From contig SVLR01000003.1 of the NCBI GenBank assembly GCA_015067785.1, forward strand, positions 1 through 64,000: 64,000 nt of DNA, read 5' to 3'. The DNA is from Oscillospiraceae bacterium (GTDB taxonomy: Bacteria; Bacillota; Clostridia; Oscillospirales; Oscillospiraceae). The position numbers were made by a program, and so were the translations under genes. Within the stretch, counting starts at the first letter, position 1. Each line of letters begins with the position of its first letter. The notes below the pieces were generated by a model. The model was not told the origin of the DNA, searched no databases, and saw only the letters and a list, made by a program, of their open reading frames with translations. Below, piece after piece: positions 34,379-42,513 of the stretch.

Positions 34379-36625
34379 TTGAGAAATATCATTTGTATCA
34401 ACGAGGGCTGGCAGTTTATCAGGAACTGCTCTGACCCCAAAGCCACTGAGGGCGCTGAAAAGGTAAACCTGCCCCACTGCTGGAACGCGGTGGACGGTCA
34501 GGACGGCGGTAACGACTATTTCCGCGGCAGCTGCCTGTATACCAAAACGCTTAAGAAGTCCGAGCTGGGCGAGGGATTGCATTATTTGGAGATCCGTGGC
34601 GCCAACTCCTCTGCGGATGTCTATGTTAACGGAAATGCCGTGGGTCATCACGACGGCGGTTACTCCACCTGGAGAGTGAATCTGACCGGTGCGCTTACCG
34701 AGGAAGAAAACCTGCTGTCCATCGTTGTGGACAATGCGGCAAACGAGACCGTCTATCCCCAGATGGCGGACTTTACCTTCTACGGCGGCATTTACCGGGA
34801 TGTATACCTCATCACCGTAAACGAGACACACTTTGATCTTGACTATTACGGCGCACCCGGCATCAAGATCGCCCCCGCGGTAAACGGCAAGGATGCTACC
34901 GTCGAGGTAGAGGTTTATACCACCGAGCTCAAGGCCGGTCAGCAGATCGTTTATACGCTGTACGATCAGGAGGAGAATGAGCTGCAGAAGCTGTCCTCTG
35001 CCGACAAGAAGGTCACCTTTGAAATCAAGAATGTGCATCTGTGGCACGGCCGCAAGGATCCCTACCTCTACTGCTGTGAGGCAGAGATCGTGGAGGGCGA
35101 CACCGTTGTGGACAATGTCTGCTCCCGCTTCGGCTGCCGTACCTTTAAGATCGATCCCGACAGTGGCTTTATCCTCAACGGGGAAGAATATCCCCTGCGG
35201 GGTGTTTCCCGCCATCAGGACCGCTGGGGCGTAGGCAATGCCCTGACCCGGGCGCACCACGAGGAGGATATCGACCTCATTTGCGAGGTGGGCTGCACCA
35301 CCATCCGTCTTGCCCACTATCAGCACGATCAGTACTTCTACGATCTGTGTGACGAGAAGGGTCTTGTGATCTGGGCGGAGATCCCCTATATCTCCAAGCA
35401 TATGCCCACCGGCCGCGCCAACACCGTCAGCCAGATGAAGGAGCTGATCTCCCAAAACTACAACCACCCTTCTATCGTGGTTTGGGGTCTTTCTAATGAG
35501 ATCTCCATCGGCGGCAGCGACGAGGATCTGCTGGAGAACCACAGAATCCTCAATGACCTGTGCCACGAGATGGATAAGACCAGACTGACTACCATCGCAG
35601 CTGTTTCTATGTGCAAGATGGAGGATCCCTATCTGCAAATCCCGGATGTGGTCTCCTATAACCACTATTTCGGTTGGTACGGCGGCGATACCTCTATGAA
35701 CGGTCCTTGGTTTGATAAGTTCCACGCAATGCACCCGAATATTCCCATCGGCTGCTCCGAGTACGGCTGTGAGGCACTGAACTGGCATACCTCCGATCCC
35801 CGTCAGGGCGACTACACCGAGGAATATCAGGCATACTACCACGAGGAGCTGATCCGTCAGCTCTACACCCGCAAGTATATGTGGGCAACCCATGTGTGGA
35901 ATATGTTCGACTTCGGCGCCGATGCCCGGTCTGAGGGCGGCGAGAACGGACAGAACCACAAGGGTCTTGTGACCTTCGACCGGAAGTATAAGAAGGACTC
36001 CTTCTATGCCTATAAGGCTTGGCTGTCTGATGAGCCTTTCGTACACCTGTGCGGCAAGCGCTATATCGACCGTGTGGAGGATGTGACCAAGGTCACCGTT
36101 TACTCCAACCAGAAGACTGTGGAGCTGTTCGCAAACGGCAAGTCTCTGGGTGTAAAGGAAGCTGCTGACCACTTCTTCTATTTCGATGTTCCCAATGTGG
36201 GCGAGACCAAGCTGACTGCCGTTTCCGGCGAACTGAAGGACGAGAGCGTTATCCGCAAGGTGGATACCTTCAATGAAGACTATCGCCTGAAGGAAGAGGG
36301 CGCGATCCTCAACTGGTTTGACATCGAGGAGAAGCCGGGCAGACTGTCCCTGAACTCCAAGATGGGCGATGTGATCTCCACCTTCCGCGGCAAGCTGATC
36401 TTTATGAAGCTGATGGGCAAGATGCTGGGCGGCGGCAAGAAGGGCGAAAAGGCAAAGCCTATGGGCTTTGAGATGACCCCTGAGATGATGAGCATGATGA
36501 ACGGCTTCACTGTCCTGCGGCTGCTGACTATGGCAGGCGGTATGATGAATGCGAAGTTCACCAAGGAAGACCTGCTGGCACTTAACAAGAAGCTCAGCCA
36601 CATCCGCGCACCTAAGAAGAAATAA
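34379..36625 (+). CDS. GH2 glycoside hydrolase (beta-galactosidase/beta-glucuronidase type)
   Basis: A 748-residue family 2 glycosidase with sugar-binding, Ig-like and TIM-barrel domains. The acid/base is the Glu of WGLSNEISIGG and the nucleophile the Glu of GCSEYGCEALNWH. HHQDRWGVGNA-like SRHQDRWGVGNAL is also family typical. It has no signal peptide, so it is cytoplasmic and depends on the symporter. The start is TTG at 34379, 8 bases after GGAGG. The C-terminus (about 650-748) is unusual: a basic linker GGGKKGEKAKP and a Met-rich helix MTPEMMSMMNGF. Confidence 0.9.
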   Translation: MRNIICINEGWQFIRNCSDPKATEGAEKVNLPHCWNAVDGQDGGNDYFRGSCLYTKTLKKSELGEGLHYLEIRGANSSADVYVNGNAVGHHDGGYSTWRVNLTGALTEEENLLSIVVDNAANETVYPQMADFTFYGGIYRDVYLITVNETHFDLDYYGAPGIKIAPAVNGKDATVEVEVYTTELKAGQQIVYTLYDQEENELQKLSSADKKVTFEIKNVHLWHGRKDPYLYCCEAEIVEGDTVVDNVCSRFGCRTFKIDPDSGFILNGEEYPLRGVSRHQDRWGVGNALTRAHHEEDIDLICEVGCTTIRLAHYQHDQYFYDLCDEKGLVIWAEIPYISKHMPTGRANTVSQMKELISQNYNHPSIVVWGLSNEISIGGSDEDLLENHRILNDLCHEMDKTRLTTIAAVSMCKMEDPYLQIPDVVSYNHYFGWYGGDTSMNGPWFDKFHAMHPNIPIGCSEYGCEALNWHTSDPRQGDYTEEYQAYYHEELIRQLYTRKYMWATHVWNMFDFGADARSEGGENGQNHKGLVTFDRKYKKDSFYAYKAWLSDEPFVHLCGKRYIDRVEDVTKVTVYSNQKTVELFANGKSLGVKEAADHFFYFDVPNVGETKLTAVSGELKDESVIRKVDTFNEDYRLKEEGAILNWFDIEEKPGRLSLNSKMGDVISTFRGKLIFMKLMGKMLGGGKKGEKAKPMGFEMTPEMMSMMNGFTVLRLLTMAGGMMNAKFTKEDLLALNKKLSHIRAPKKK

Positions 36626-36626
36626 T

Positions 36627-36659
36627 AAAAAACTGCGGGCCATTTGGCTCGCAGTTTTT
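36627..36659 (+). terminator. Rho-independent terminator
   Basis: AAAACTGCGGGCC pairs with GGCTCGCAGTTTT (one mismatch), 4-nt loop, then TTG; directly after GH2. Confidence 0.85.
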
Positions 36660-36676
36660 GTTGTTATCGTAAGGAT

Positions 36677-36696
36677 GGGCGATTCGTGAATCGCCC
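36677..36696. repeat. Short palindrome GGGCGATTC-GT-GAATCGCCC
   Basis: A perfect 9-bp palindrome followed by CTAC, touching the stop codon of the HlyIII gene. The CGCCCCTAC ending recurs at about 38301. Likely a small dispersed repeat. Confidence 0.55.
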
Positions 36697-37368
36697 CTAC
36701 AAGACATAAAGGAGAATGCAAAGAGCTTGCAGGATGCTGCCGGCTAAGACGAAGAGGTGGAAAACCGAGTGCATATACCGGCATTTAGTACCAATTCCGT
36801 AGAGAATTGCACCTATGGTGTATACGATGCCGCCGGAGAGCAAAAGGAGAAAGCCGGGCATTGCCATCACCTGTAAAAGCGGCTTCAATGCAATCAGGAT
36901 ACACCAACCCATGCCAATGTAGCAGATCATAGAAAGCACCCGATATTTCTTTAGGTCAATGGCGGTCAGCGTAGTGGCAAGGGCAGCGAGACCGTATTCT
37001 ATCAGGAAAATACCCCATGCCCACATCGGAAAGGCCGGACGCAACGCACAAAGCAGAATCGGAGTATAGGTTCCGGCAATAAAGAAATAGATGGCGCAAT
37101 GGTCGATAATTTGCAGCACCTTTTTGCCTGTTCCCGGTCGTAGGGCGTGATATACGCTGGAAATGGTGTACAGCAGAATGAAAGAAACGCCATAAACAAA
37201 GCTGCTTGCAAATTTCCAGCCGTTAAGTGAGACAAAGGCCTTCCAAAGACAAAGTATGAATACAAGGATACCAATACCACCGCCAACAATATGGGTAACG
37301 GTATTCATAATTTCCTCGCCCCGGGTGTAGTTTGGTAAAAGGCGGTCTTTCAGCTTCGTTCGTTTCAT
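36697..37368 (-). CDS. Hemolysin III / PAQR-family membrane protein
   Basis: A 223-residue seven-helix membrane protein of the HlyIII/PAQR family. Conserved metal-site features are SSVYHALRP, IDHCAIYFFIAGTYTP and the C-terminal HSVFHLFVLAGS. The bacterial role is unsettled, with membrane stress or a hydrolase reaction proposed. AAAGGAG precedes ATG. The promoter region shared with the DUF1836 gene carries two matching palindromes. Confidence 0.92.
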   Translation of the reverse strand: MKRTKLKDRLLPNYTRGEEIMNTVTHIVGGGIGILVFILCLWKAFVSLNGWKFASSFVYGVSFILLYTISSVYHALRPGTGKKVLQIIDHCAIYFFIAGTYTPILLCALRPAFPMWAWGIFLIEYGLAALATTLTAIDLKKYRVLSMICYIGMGWCILIALKPLLQVMAMPGFLLLLSGGIVYTIGAILYGIGTKCRYMHSVFHLFVLAGSILQALCILLYVL

Positions 37369-37386
37369 AAATATGCTCCTTTATCG

Positions 37387-37399
37387 GTTCTATAAGAAC
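37387..37399. promoter_or_regulatory. Operator-like palindrome 1 (GTTCTATAAGAAC)
   Basis: A 13-bp palindrome in the 5' leader of the HlyIII gene, 18 bp before its start codon. It matches palindrome 2 except for the central base pairs. Confidence 0.5.
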
Positions 37400-37431
37400 T
37401 TATGCAAAGATAATATATACCTTATGTTGGA

Positions 37432-37460
37432 ATTATATACCGACTATATCCGTTTGTCAA
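37432..37460 (-). promoter_or_regulatory. Promoter of the HlyIII gene
   Basis: Minus strand TTGACA (37460-37455), 17 bp, TATAAT (37437-37432): a full consensus promoter. Confidence 0.75.
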
Positions 37461-37474
37461 GTTCTTAAAGAACT
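37460..37474. promoter_or_regulatory. Operator-like palindrome 2 (AGTTCTTAAAGAACT)
   Basis: A 15-bp perfect palindrome touching the -35 of the HlyIII promoter and 15 bp from the -35 of the DUF1836 promoter, so a bound regulator would affect both. Confidence 0.55.
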
Positions 37475-37489
37475 GATGAAAGGTTTTTG

Positions 37490-37518
37490 TTGACTTTTAG
37501 TGGCGGCTGCGATATAAT
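37490..37518 (+). promoter_or_regulatory. Promoter of the DUF1836 gene
   Basis: TTGACT (37490-37495), 17 bp, TATAAT (37513-37518). Confidence 0.7.
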
Positions 37519-37542
37519 AACTTCCGGGAAGGAGCGATAAAA

Positions 37543-38067
37543 ATGGGGAATAATATAGAGGATATTCAGACTTTCCGACTGCCACGGTATCAGGAGATTC
37601 CCAATGTAGGACTGTATTTGGAGCAGGTCACCCGGTATATCGGCGAATGCTTTGCGCCCCTTATGGATGGGGGGATCACCGCGTCTATGATCTCCAACTA
37701 TGTGAAGCGGGGGTTGGTTTCCAATCCGGTTAAGAAGCAATACAGTCGGGAGCAAATTGCTTGCCTGATTTATATTACGGCGGTGAAAACGGTGCTGACG
37801 ATGGAGAATATCCGCCTGATGTTCCGGATCCAAAAGGATGTTTGCGAGATGCAAATCGCCTATGATTATTTTTGCGACGGACTGGAAACAATGCTTTTCT
37901 GCGTCTCGTCCGGCGAGGAAATCCCCGCGCTGGCTGCCGGTGCAACTGAGGAAATGCTTATGCTTCACAATACCGTTGTTGCGGTGGCACACACTATCTG
38001 CTTGCGCAAAAGATTTGCGGTGATGCAGCAATTGCAAAGTGAAGAAAAGGAAGATGTACAGAAATAA
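37543..38067 (+). CDS. DUF1836 protein, MerR-like
   Basis: A 174-residue protein of the DUF1836 family. The N-terminal half has a MerR-like winged helix: ITASMISNYVKRGLVSNPVKKQYSREQIACLI, where a helix-turn-helix is followed by an RxYxxxxI-type wing. It is probably a DNA-binding regulator; target and ligand are unknown. It is divergent from the HlyIII gene and may bind the two palindromes between them. AAGGAG precedes ATG. Confidence 0.8.
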   Translation: MGNNIEDIQTFRLPRYQEIPNVGLYLEQVTRYIGECFAPLMDGGITASMISNYVKRGLVSNPVKKQYSREQIACLIYITAVKTVLTMENIRLMFRIQKDVCEMQIAYDYFCDGLETMLFCVSSGEEIPALAAGATEEMLMLHNTVVAVAHTICLRKRFAVMQQLQSEEKEDVQK

Positions 38068-38099
38068 AATCTGCGGGCCAATCGGCTCGCAGATTTTTT
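38066..38099 (+). terminator. Rho-independent terminator
   Basis: AAATCTGCGGGCC with GGCTCGCAGATTTTTT, nearly the same hairpin as the one after GH2 at 36627. Confidence 0.85.
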
Positions 38100-38140
38100 G
38101 TTTCGGGTCGTCAGAGGACGCCGACCCCTACGGCGCACAA

Positions 38141-38197
38141 TCGTAGGGAATGCATTTATGCATTCCACAAATGGAACGGATAAACCGTTCCCTACGA
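38141..38197. repeat. Three-way-junction palindromic repeat
   Basis: An outer stem TCGTAGGGA/TCCCTACGA (38141-38149, 38189-38197) encloses two hairpins, GGAATGCAT-TTA-TGCATTCC-like and GGAACGG-ATAAA-CCGTTCC. Such paired hairpins look like a dispersed intergenic repeat. No gene lies in 38100-38304. Confidence 0.55.
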
Positions 38198-38222
38198 CGG
38201 GAAATGTGTAATTATAAATTAT

Positions 38223-38243
38223 GGTGTCTGCTTTGCAGACACC
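38223..38243. repeat. Hairpin GGTGTCTGC-TTT-GCAGACACC
   Basis: A perfect 9-bp stem with 3-nt loop between the three-way repeat and a CAATTGTC block; not followed by a T run. Confidence 0.5.
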
Positions 38244-38245
38244 AT

Positions 38246-38270
38246 AATTGTCAACTCTCAATTGTCAATT
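38246..38270. repeat. CAATTGTCAATT-type repeat
   Basis: AATTGTCAACTCTCAATTGT and adjoining TCAATT, fourth block of this repeat type in the window. Confidence 0.6.
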
Positions 38271-38304
38271 AACAAGGCGCGATACGGACAAGCAATGCTC
38301 GCCC

Positions 38305-40020
38305 CTACTGAGCGGCTTGGAGTTTTGCCAGTTCTTCCTCCTCCAGGACACGGTAGGCTACCTTGCCGACCAAGGTCTTGGGCATTTCGTCCTTGAAGAC
38401 GATGTCGCAGGGCATTGCGTACTTTGCCACGTGCTTGCGACAGTGGGCGAGGAGGATCTGCTTGGTTTCCTCGTTTGCCTGTGCGTCTGGCACTAACTTT
38501 ACGAAAGCCTTGACCTTCTGCATTTTGTAGGAATCGGGGATGCCAATGACACAGCTCATCTGCACCAGCTCGTGGGCGTCTAAAATGTTTTCGATCTGGG
38601 CGGGGTAGACATTATAGCCGGAGGTAATGATCATCCGCTTGGCGCGGCCCTTAAAGTAGACAAAGCCCTGCTCATCCATAATGCCCAGGTCACCGGTGTA
38701 GACCCAGGTGAGCCCGTCCTCGTGGGTGCGCAGTGTCTGGGCGGTCTCCTCGGGGTGATGCATATATTCCTTCATCACCGTGGGACCTGCCAGCAAAATC
38801 TCGCCTTCCGTGCCGTAGGGCAGCTCGTTGGCGGTGCCAGGCTCGACGATCTTAATATAGGTATCGGGGAAGGGAAGACCGATGGAGCCTTCCTTATAAA
38901 TATGGGTGGGGGTCAGGCAGCAGGCGGTAACGGTCTCAGTGGTGCCGTAGCCTTCCCGGACCTGAATGGTGGCCTTGTGGTCATAGAGGAATTTGTCGAA
39001 TTTCTTCTTCAGCTCGATGGATAGACTGTCACCGCCGGAGAAGACACCCTTCAAACAGCTCAGATCTGCGCCGTCCATATCGGGCAGCCGCAGAAGGGCT
39101 TCGTAGAGGGTGGGTACACCGGCAATGAAGTTGCAGCGGTGCTTTACAAGGTCCTTGGCGTAGGACTTGGGTGTGAACCGGGGCACAAGGATACAGCGGC
39201 CGCCGTTAAAGAGCATACTGTGGATGCAGACACCCAGACCGAAGCCGTGGAAGATAGGCATGGCTGCCAGCATCTTATCACCGGGGCGGAACATAGGGTT
39301 AGTGGCGACGATCTGGGCGCCCAGTGCGTTAAAGTTCCGGTTGGTCAGCACGATGCCCTTGGTGGTGCCTGTAGTGCCGCCGGAGTAGAGGATGACAGCC
39401 GGGTCTTCGCTCTGCCGGGCGACCCGATATTCGCCGTTGGTGATAGCGCCCAGCTTCAGAAAATCCTTCCAGCGGACGATCGGCGCATCGGCGGGGAGCT
39501 TCTTGATCTTCCGACCTTGGGTCAAGGCATAGCCCACCTTCATCACGGGGGAGAGGGCGTCCTGAATGCTGGCAATGACCAAATGCTGCAGCTTGGTGCC
39601 TGCCCGTACCCGGGCGAACTTCCCGTAGAACTGATCGAGGGTGATGGCAAGGACGCTTTCGGATTCGTTTAAGTAAAATTCGATCTCCTTTTCCGCGGAC
39701 AGCGGGTGGATCATATTACAGATGCCGCCGATGGCATTGATGGCGTAGAAGAAATAAATGGACTGGGGACAGTTGGGCATGGCGATGGTGACCTTGTCGT
39801 TCTCCCGGATGCCCATAGCCTTCAGGGCCTTGGCACACTTATGGATATTCTCTACAAGCTCTTTATATGTAGTAGACTTGCCCATAAAATCGAAGGCTAC
39901 ATAATCAGGGTAGGCTTCGGCGGTTTTTTCGATGGCCTCACACATAGTGCCGTCAAAATAGTCTAAATGCATAGGCACATCGCCTAAGTAATCCTTCCAA
40001 GGGGTTTTTGCGGTGATCAT
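38305..40020 (-). CDS. AMP-forming acyl-CoA ligase
   Basis: A 571-residue ANL-superfamily enzyme close to long-chain fatty-acid-CoA ligases. The P-loop is ILYSGGTTGTTKGIVLTNRN, then EGYGTTETVTACCLTP and the hinge YTGDLGIMDEQGFVYFKGRAKRMIITSGYNVYP (positions about 430-465). It would activate a carboxylic acid with ATP and CoA. Its ATG overlaps the stop of the CAT-fold gene (TGATG), so the two are translationally coupled. Substrate unknown. Confidence 0.88.
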   Translation of the reverse strand: MITAKTPWKDYLGDVPMHLDYFDGTMCEAIEKTAEAYPDYVAFDFMGKSTTYKELVENIHKCAKALKAMGIRENDKVTIAMPNCPQSIYFFYAINAIGGICNMIHPLSAEKEIEFYLNESESVLAITLDQFYGKFARVRAGTKLQHLVIASIQDALSPVMKVGYALTQGRKIKKLPADAPIVRWKDFLKLGAITNGEYRVARQSEDPAVILYSGGTTGTTKGIVLTNRNFNALGAQIVATNPMFRPGDKMLAAMPIFHGFGLGVCIHSMLFNGGRCILVPRFTPKSYAKDLVKHRCNFIAGVPTLYEALLRLPDMDGADLSCLKGVFSGGDSLSIELKKKFDKFLYDHKATIQVREGYGTTETVTACCLTPTHIYKEGSIGLPFPDTYIKIVEPGTANELPYGTEGEILLAGPTVMKEYMHHPEETAQTLRTHEDGLTWVYTGDLGIMDEQGFVYFKGRAKRMIITSGYNVYPAQIENILDAHELVQMSCVIGIPDSYKMQKVKAFVKLVPDAQANEETKQILLAHCRKHVAKYAMPCDIVFKDEMPKTLVGKVAYRVLEEEELAKLQAAQ

Positions 40021-40883
40021 CAGTAGTCTACCTCCTCGCTAAGCGGCTTTTCGAGCAGCTCAGGATTTTCGATCAGGGTTTTAAGAAGTTTAACGGTGCG
40101 GGAATAATAGTAGCCGTCGGCAATGCGCTCGTCGATGGTAAGACCCAGGTCTACGCACTCCTTGATCTCGCTGGTGCCGTCTTCGTTATAGAAGGGACGC
40201 TTTTTCTTTTCACCGATGGTGCAGAAGACGGAGCAGGTACCCCAGTTGGTCAGGTGGTGGTAGCCGGCCTGCAATTTAATGGAGCCGAGGTTGGATAAGT
40301 AAACAGAGCCGTAGAAGGGGTCGCCCTCGGTAACGCCCTTCGGCATCCAGCCGTGGCGGTCCAGCAGTCTTGCGCCCCAGCCTACAAACCGGGTCAGAAA
40401 ACCGGGAAGGCTGGCAACGGCGTTGAGGCTCTCTGTGCCACCGTCAATTTTGTCGCTGCGACAGAAGGATACCTGACGAAAGATCTCGTTGTGAATGTCA
40501 TCGATGGTCTCGTCGCCCTTTACCTTCACCTGCGCCAACGCTTCTGCGCCGTCATCGGAAAATACCTTCTTAACGGTGAAGGAGGCGGAGGTCTCTTTGT
40601 GCATATACATAGTGTTATTGGCAATAAAACGGTTCATTTTCGGCCGCAAAACCATAGTTTTCAGCACTGCAGTGACGATGACCTGAAAGAGATTATAGTG
40701 GTATTCGGGGTTTTCTGCATTCTTTTCTGCCAAGTAAGCGTTGACCTTCGTTAAATCAATGCGCTGGCTGATAAAGGCCTCGTTGTCACAGCGGTTGGGG
40801 AACATCAGGGGCATAATGACATGCATGGAATGGATCTTTTTCAGCTTGTAGCCGTCTTTTCTGTCTCCGAAATTTTTACCCAT
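40020..40883 (-). CDS. CAT/E2-fold acyltransferase-like protein
   Basis: A 287-residue protein resembling the catalytic domain of 2-oxoacid dehydrogenase E2 and chloramphenicol acetyltransferase. The C-terminal DLGLTIDERIADGYYYSRTVKLLKTLIENPELLE aligns with the E2 HRxxDG active-site region, but the catalytic His is replaced by Glu (DERIADG). No lipoyl domain is present. Pairing with an acyl-CoA ligase suggests acyl transfer to an unknown acceptor, or a non-catalytic role; this is inference. Confidence 0.7.
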   Translation of the reverse strand: MGKNFGDRKDGYKLKKIHSMHVIMPLMFPNRCDNEAFISQRIDLTKVNAYLAEKNAENPEYHYNLFQVIVTAVLKTMVLRPKMNRFIANNTMYMHKETSASFTVKKVFSDDGAEALAQVKVKGDETIDDIHNEIFRQVSFCRSDKIDGGTESLNAVASLPGFLTRFVGWGARLLDRHGWMPKGVTEGDPFYGSVYLSNLGSIKLQAGYHHLTNWGTCSVFCTIGEKKKRPFYNEDGTSEIKECVDLGLTIDERIADGYYYSRTVKLLKTLIENPELLEKPLSEEVDY

Positions 40884-40934
40884 TGTTTCTTTCTCTCCTT
40901 TTTGGTGGGGCGGTTTTTACCCCATATCTACATA

Positions 40935-40963
40935 ATTGTAACATAGGTGGGGAAAACAATCAA
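40935..40963 (-). promoter_or_regulatory. Promoter of the CAT-fold/ligase operon
   Basis: Minus strand TTGATT (40963-40958), 17 bp, TACAAT (40940-40935). Confidence 0.6.
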
Positions 40964-41010
40964 GAAAAAACTGTAAATCGTGACTGCTTAGACGCGAGAT
41001 GGGAAAAAAC

Positions 41011-41039
41011 TTGCTTTCTTGGCGTGTCTTGTGTATAAT
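41011..41039 (+). promoter_or_regulatory. Promoter of degV
   Basis: TTGCTT (41011-41016), 17 bp, TATAAT (41034-41039). Confidence 0.65.
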
Positions 41040-41072
41040 AAAAAAAACTGGTCCTGTAAGGGGGAGACAATT

Positions 41073-41942
41073 ATGTCCTATACTGTATTTACCGACGGTT
41101 GCTCAAATCTGCCGAATGACCTGTTGAAGAATTTAGATATCCGCGTTTTGCCATGCAGCTATACGCTCGATGGCGTTCCGGGTGTGTTTGACGGTGATTT
41201 GGATGCCTTTGATATTTGCGGCTATTATGATAAGCTCCGCGCCGGCGCAGAGATGAAGACAAGTCTTCTGAATTCTCAGCTTTTTATGGATCACTTCCGT
41301 CCGGAACTGGAAAAAGGGAACGATGTGGTCTATGTAGGGCTTTCCTCCGGTGTCAGCGGTACGCTGCAGGCAGCGAAAATCGCTGCAGAAGAGCTAAGCG
41401 AGGAGTTTCCGGAGCGGACTGTCCGGGTGGTGGACTCCTTGGGCGCGGGCTTTGGCCCGGGTCTGCTGGCCTGCCGGGCGGCAGATCTTAGAAATGAGGG
41501 GAAAACTGCCGCAGAAGCCGGAGAAATTTTGGATGATGCAGTGAAGCATCTGCTGCAGATCTTCACGGTGGATGATCTGAACTTCCTGAAGCGGTCCGGA
41601 CGCGTCAGCGGTGCTACAGCCGCCATCGGTACGATCCTGAACATCAAGCCTCTTTTGTGGGGCGATCCCACCGGCCATATTGTAGCGCTGAGCAAGTGCC
41701 GGGGCAGAAAAAAGGCAATCGAGGCGATCGTGGACATTTACCGCAAACGCGCCATCGATGCCCAGAATCAGCGCGTTGCCATTTCTCACGGCGATTGCTT
41801 AGAGGAAGCACAGCTTCTGGCAGATAAGGTTTGCAAAATTTGCAAGCCCAAGGAGCTGATCATCTGCCCCCATGAGCCCTTTACCGGCTCCCATGTGGGA
41901 CCGGGAATGCTGGCGCTGTTCTTCTTCGGCGAGGAAAGATAA
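41073..41942 (+). CDS. DegV-family fatty-acid-binding protein
   Basis: A 289-residue DegV/FakB-type protein, a family that binds fatty acids and can present them to the FakA kinase for phosphorylation. Features: FTDGCSNLPNDLLKNLDIRVLP, YVGLSSGVSGTLQAA, RVVDSLGAGFGPGLLA, and NFLKRSGRVSGATAAIG. The start at 41073 follows GGGGGAG. No FakA gene is adjacent. Confidence 0.93.
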   Translation: MSYTVFTDGCSNLPNDLLKNLDIRVLPCSYTLDGVPGVFDGDLDAFDICGYYDKLRAGAEMKTSLLNSQLFMDHFRPELEKGNDVVYVGLSSGVSGTLQAAKIAAEELSEEFPERTVRVVDSLGAGFGPGLLACRAADLRNEGKTAAEAGEILDDAVKHLLQIFTVDDLNFLKRSGRVSGATAAIGTILNIKPLLWGDPTGHIVALSKCRGRKKAIEAIVDIYRKRAIDAQNQRVAISHGDCLEEAQLLADKVCKICKPKELIICPHEPFTGSHVGPGMLALFFFGEER

Positions 41943-41948
41943 AAAATA

Positions 41949-41981
41949 ACCGGGTGTCGGAAATCCGACACCCGGTTTTGT
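41949..41981. terminator. Bidirectional terminator
   Basis: Perfect 12-bp stem ACCGGGTGTCGG (41949-41960 with 41965-41976), 4-nt loop, TTTG on the right and A run on the left, between the converging degV and rhamnose mutarotase genes. Confidence 0.9.
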
Positions 41982-41987
41982 CTATTC

Positions 41988-42302
41988 TTAGTCGAAGAAG
42001 AATACCTGCTTCATCAGGGGCTGGGCACCGGTGACCGGATCCATTTCCATAAGCATAACATCCTTCATATATTCGTTCCAGCGGTCTACTACGGGGCTTT
42101 CTGCCTGCACTCTGGCGGCAAATTCTACGCTGTCGCACTCATAGTAGCCAAAAAGCTCATCGCCCACATTCCAAATGGTGTAGTTGCGGATGCCGGCTGC
42201 GTGGAGCACCTCCTGCAGCTCGGGCCAAATGTTGTTGTGCCGGTGGATGTACTCCTCTAATTTACCGGGGAGCACCGTTGCCTTCCATGCGTATCGTTCC
42301 AT
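41988..42302 (-). CDS. rhaM: L-rhamnose mutarotase
   Basis: A 104-residue dimeric alpha/beta protein that interconverts alpha and beta L-rhamnose. Family marks are MERYAWKATVLPGKLEEYIHRHNNIWPEL with the catalytic His in RHNNIWPE, and NYTIWNVGDELFGYYEC. The start at 42302 follows AGGAGG. No rhaABD genes are adjacent, but the two rhamnosidases at 53-58 kb would supply its substrate. Confidence 0.92.
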   Translation of the reverse strand: MERYAWKATVLPGKLEEYIHRHNNIWPELQEVLHAAGIRNYTIWNVGDELFGYYECDSVEFAARVQAESPVVDRWNEYMKDVMLMEMDPVTGAQPLMKQVFFFD

Positions 42303-42475
42303 AAAATGACCTCCTGATAATGTGATTTGTTTCGCTATCTGCCGATAAATATTATACATACGCACCGGCAAAATTCATAGAGCAATTTATCAAAAGCGTA
42401 AAAATGGGCGTTTTCGACAAAGAAGGCACATTCTTTTTGTTGAAATAAACGGATAGCAATGCTGTTTTTCTCCGA

Positions 42476-42503
42476 GAAAATGGGCACCGCTTCGGCGGTG
42501 CCC
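42476..42503 (-). terminator. Terminator of the DUF975 gene
   Basis: GGGCACCGC-TTCG-GCGGTGCCC (42482-42503), followed on the minus strand by ATTTTCT. Confidence 0.75.
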
Positions 42504-42513
42504 GTTGTGCGTT

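Noticed and set aside
34232..36784. An 850-codon open frame on the minus strand covering the whole GH2 gene
   Set aside because: It lies exactly antisense to a well-supported GH2 enzyme with strongly biased codons, lacks a ribosome site and reads as low-complexity Leu/Val/His sequence; it is a mirror of codon bias.
38305..40883. Pyruvate dehydrogenase-type operon, because of the E2-like protein
   Set aside because: No E1, E3 or lipoyl domain is encoded nearby and the E2 catalytic His is missing.
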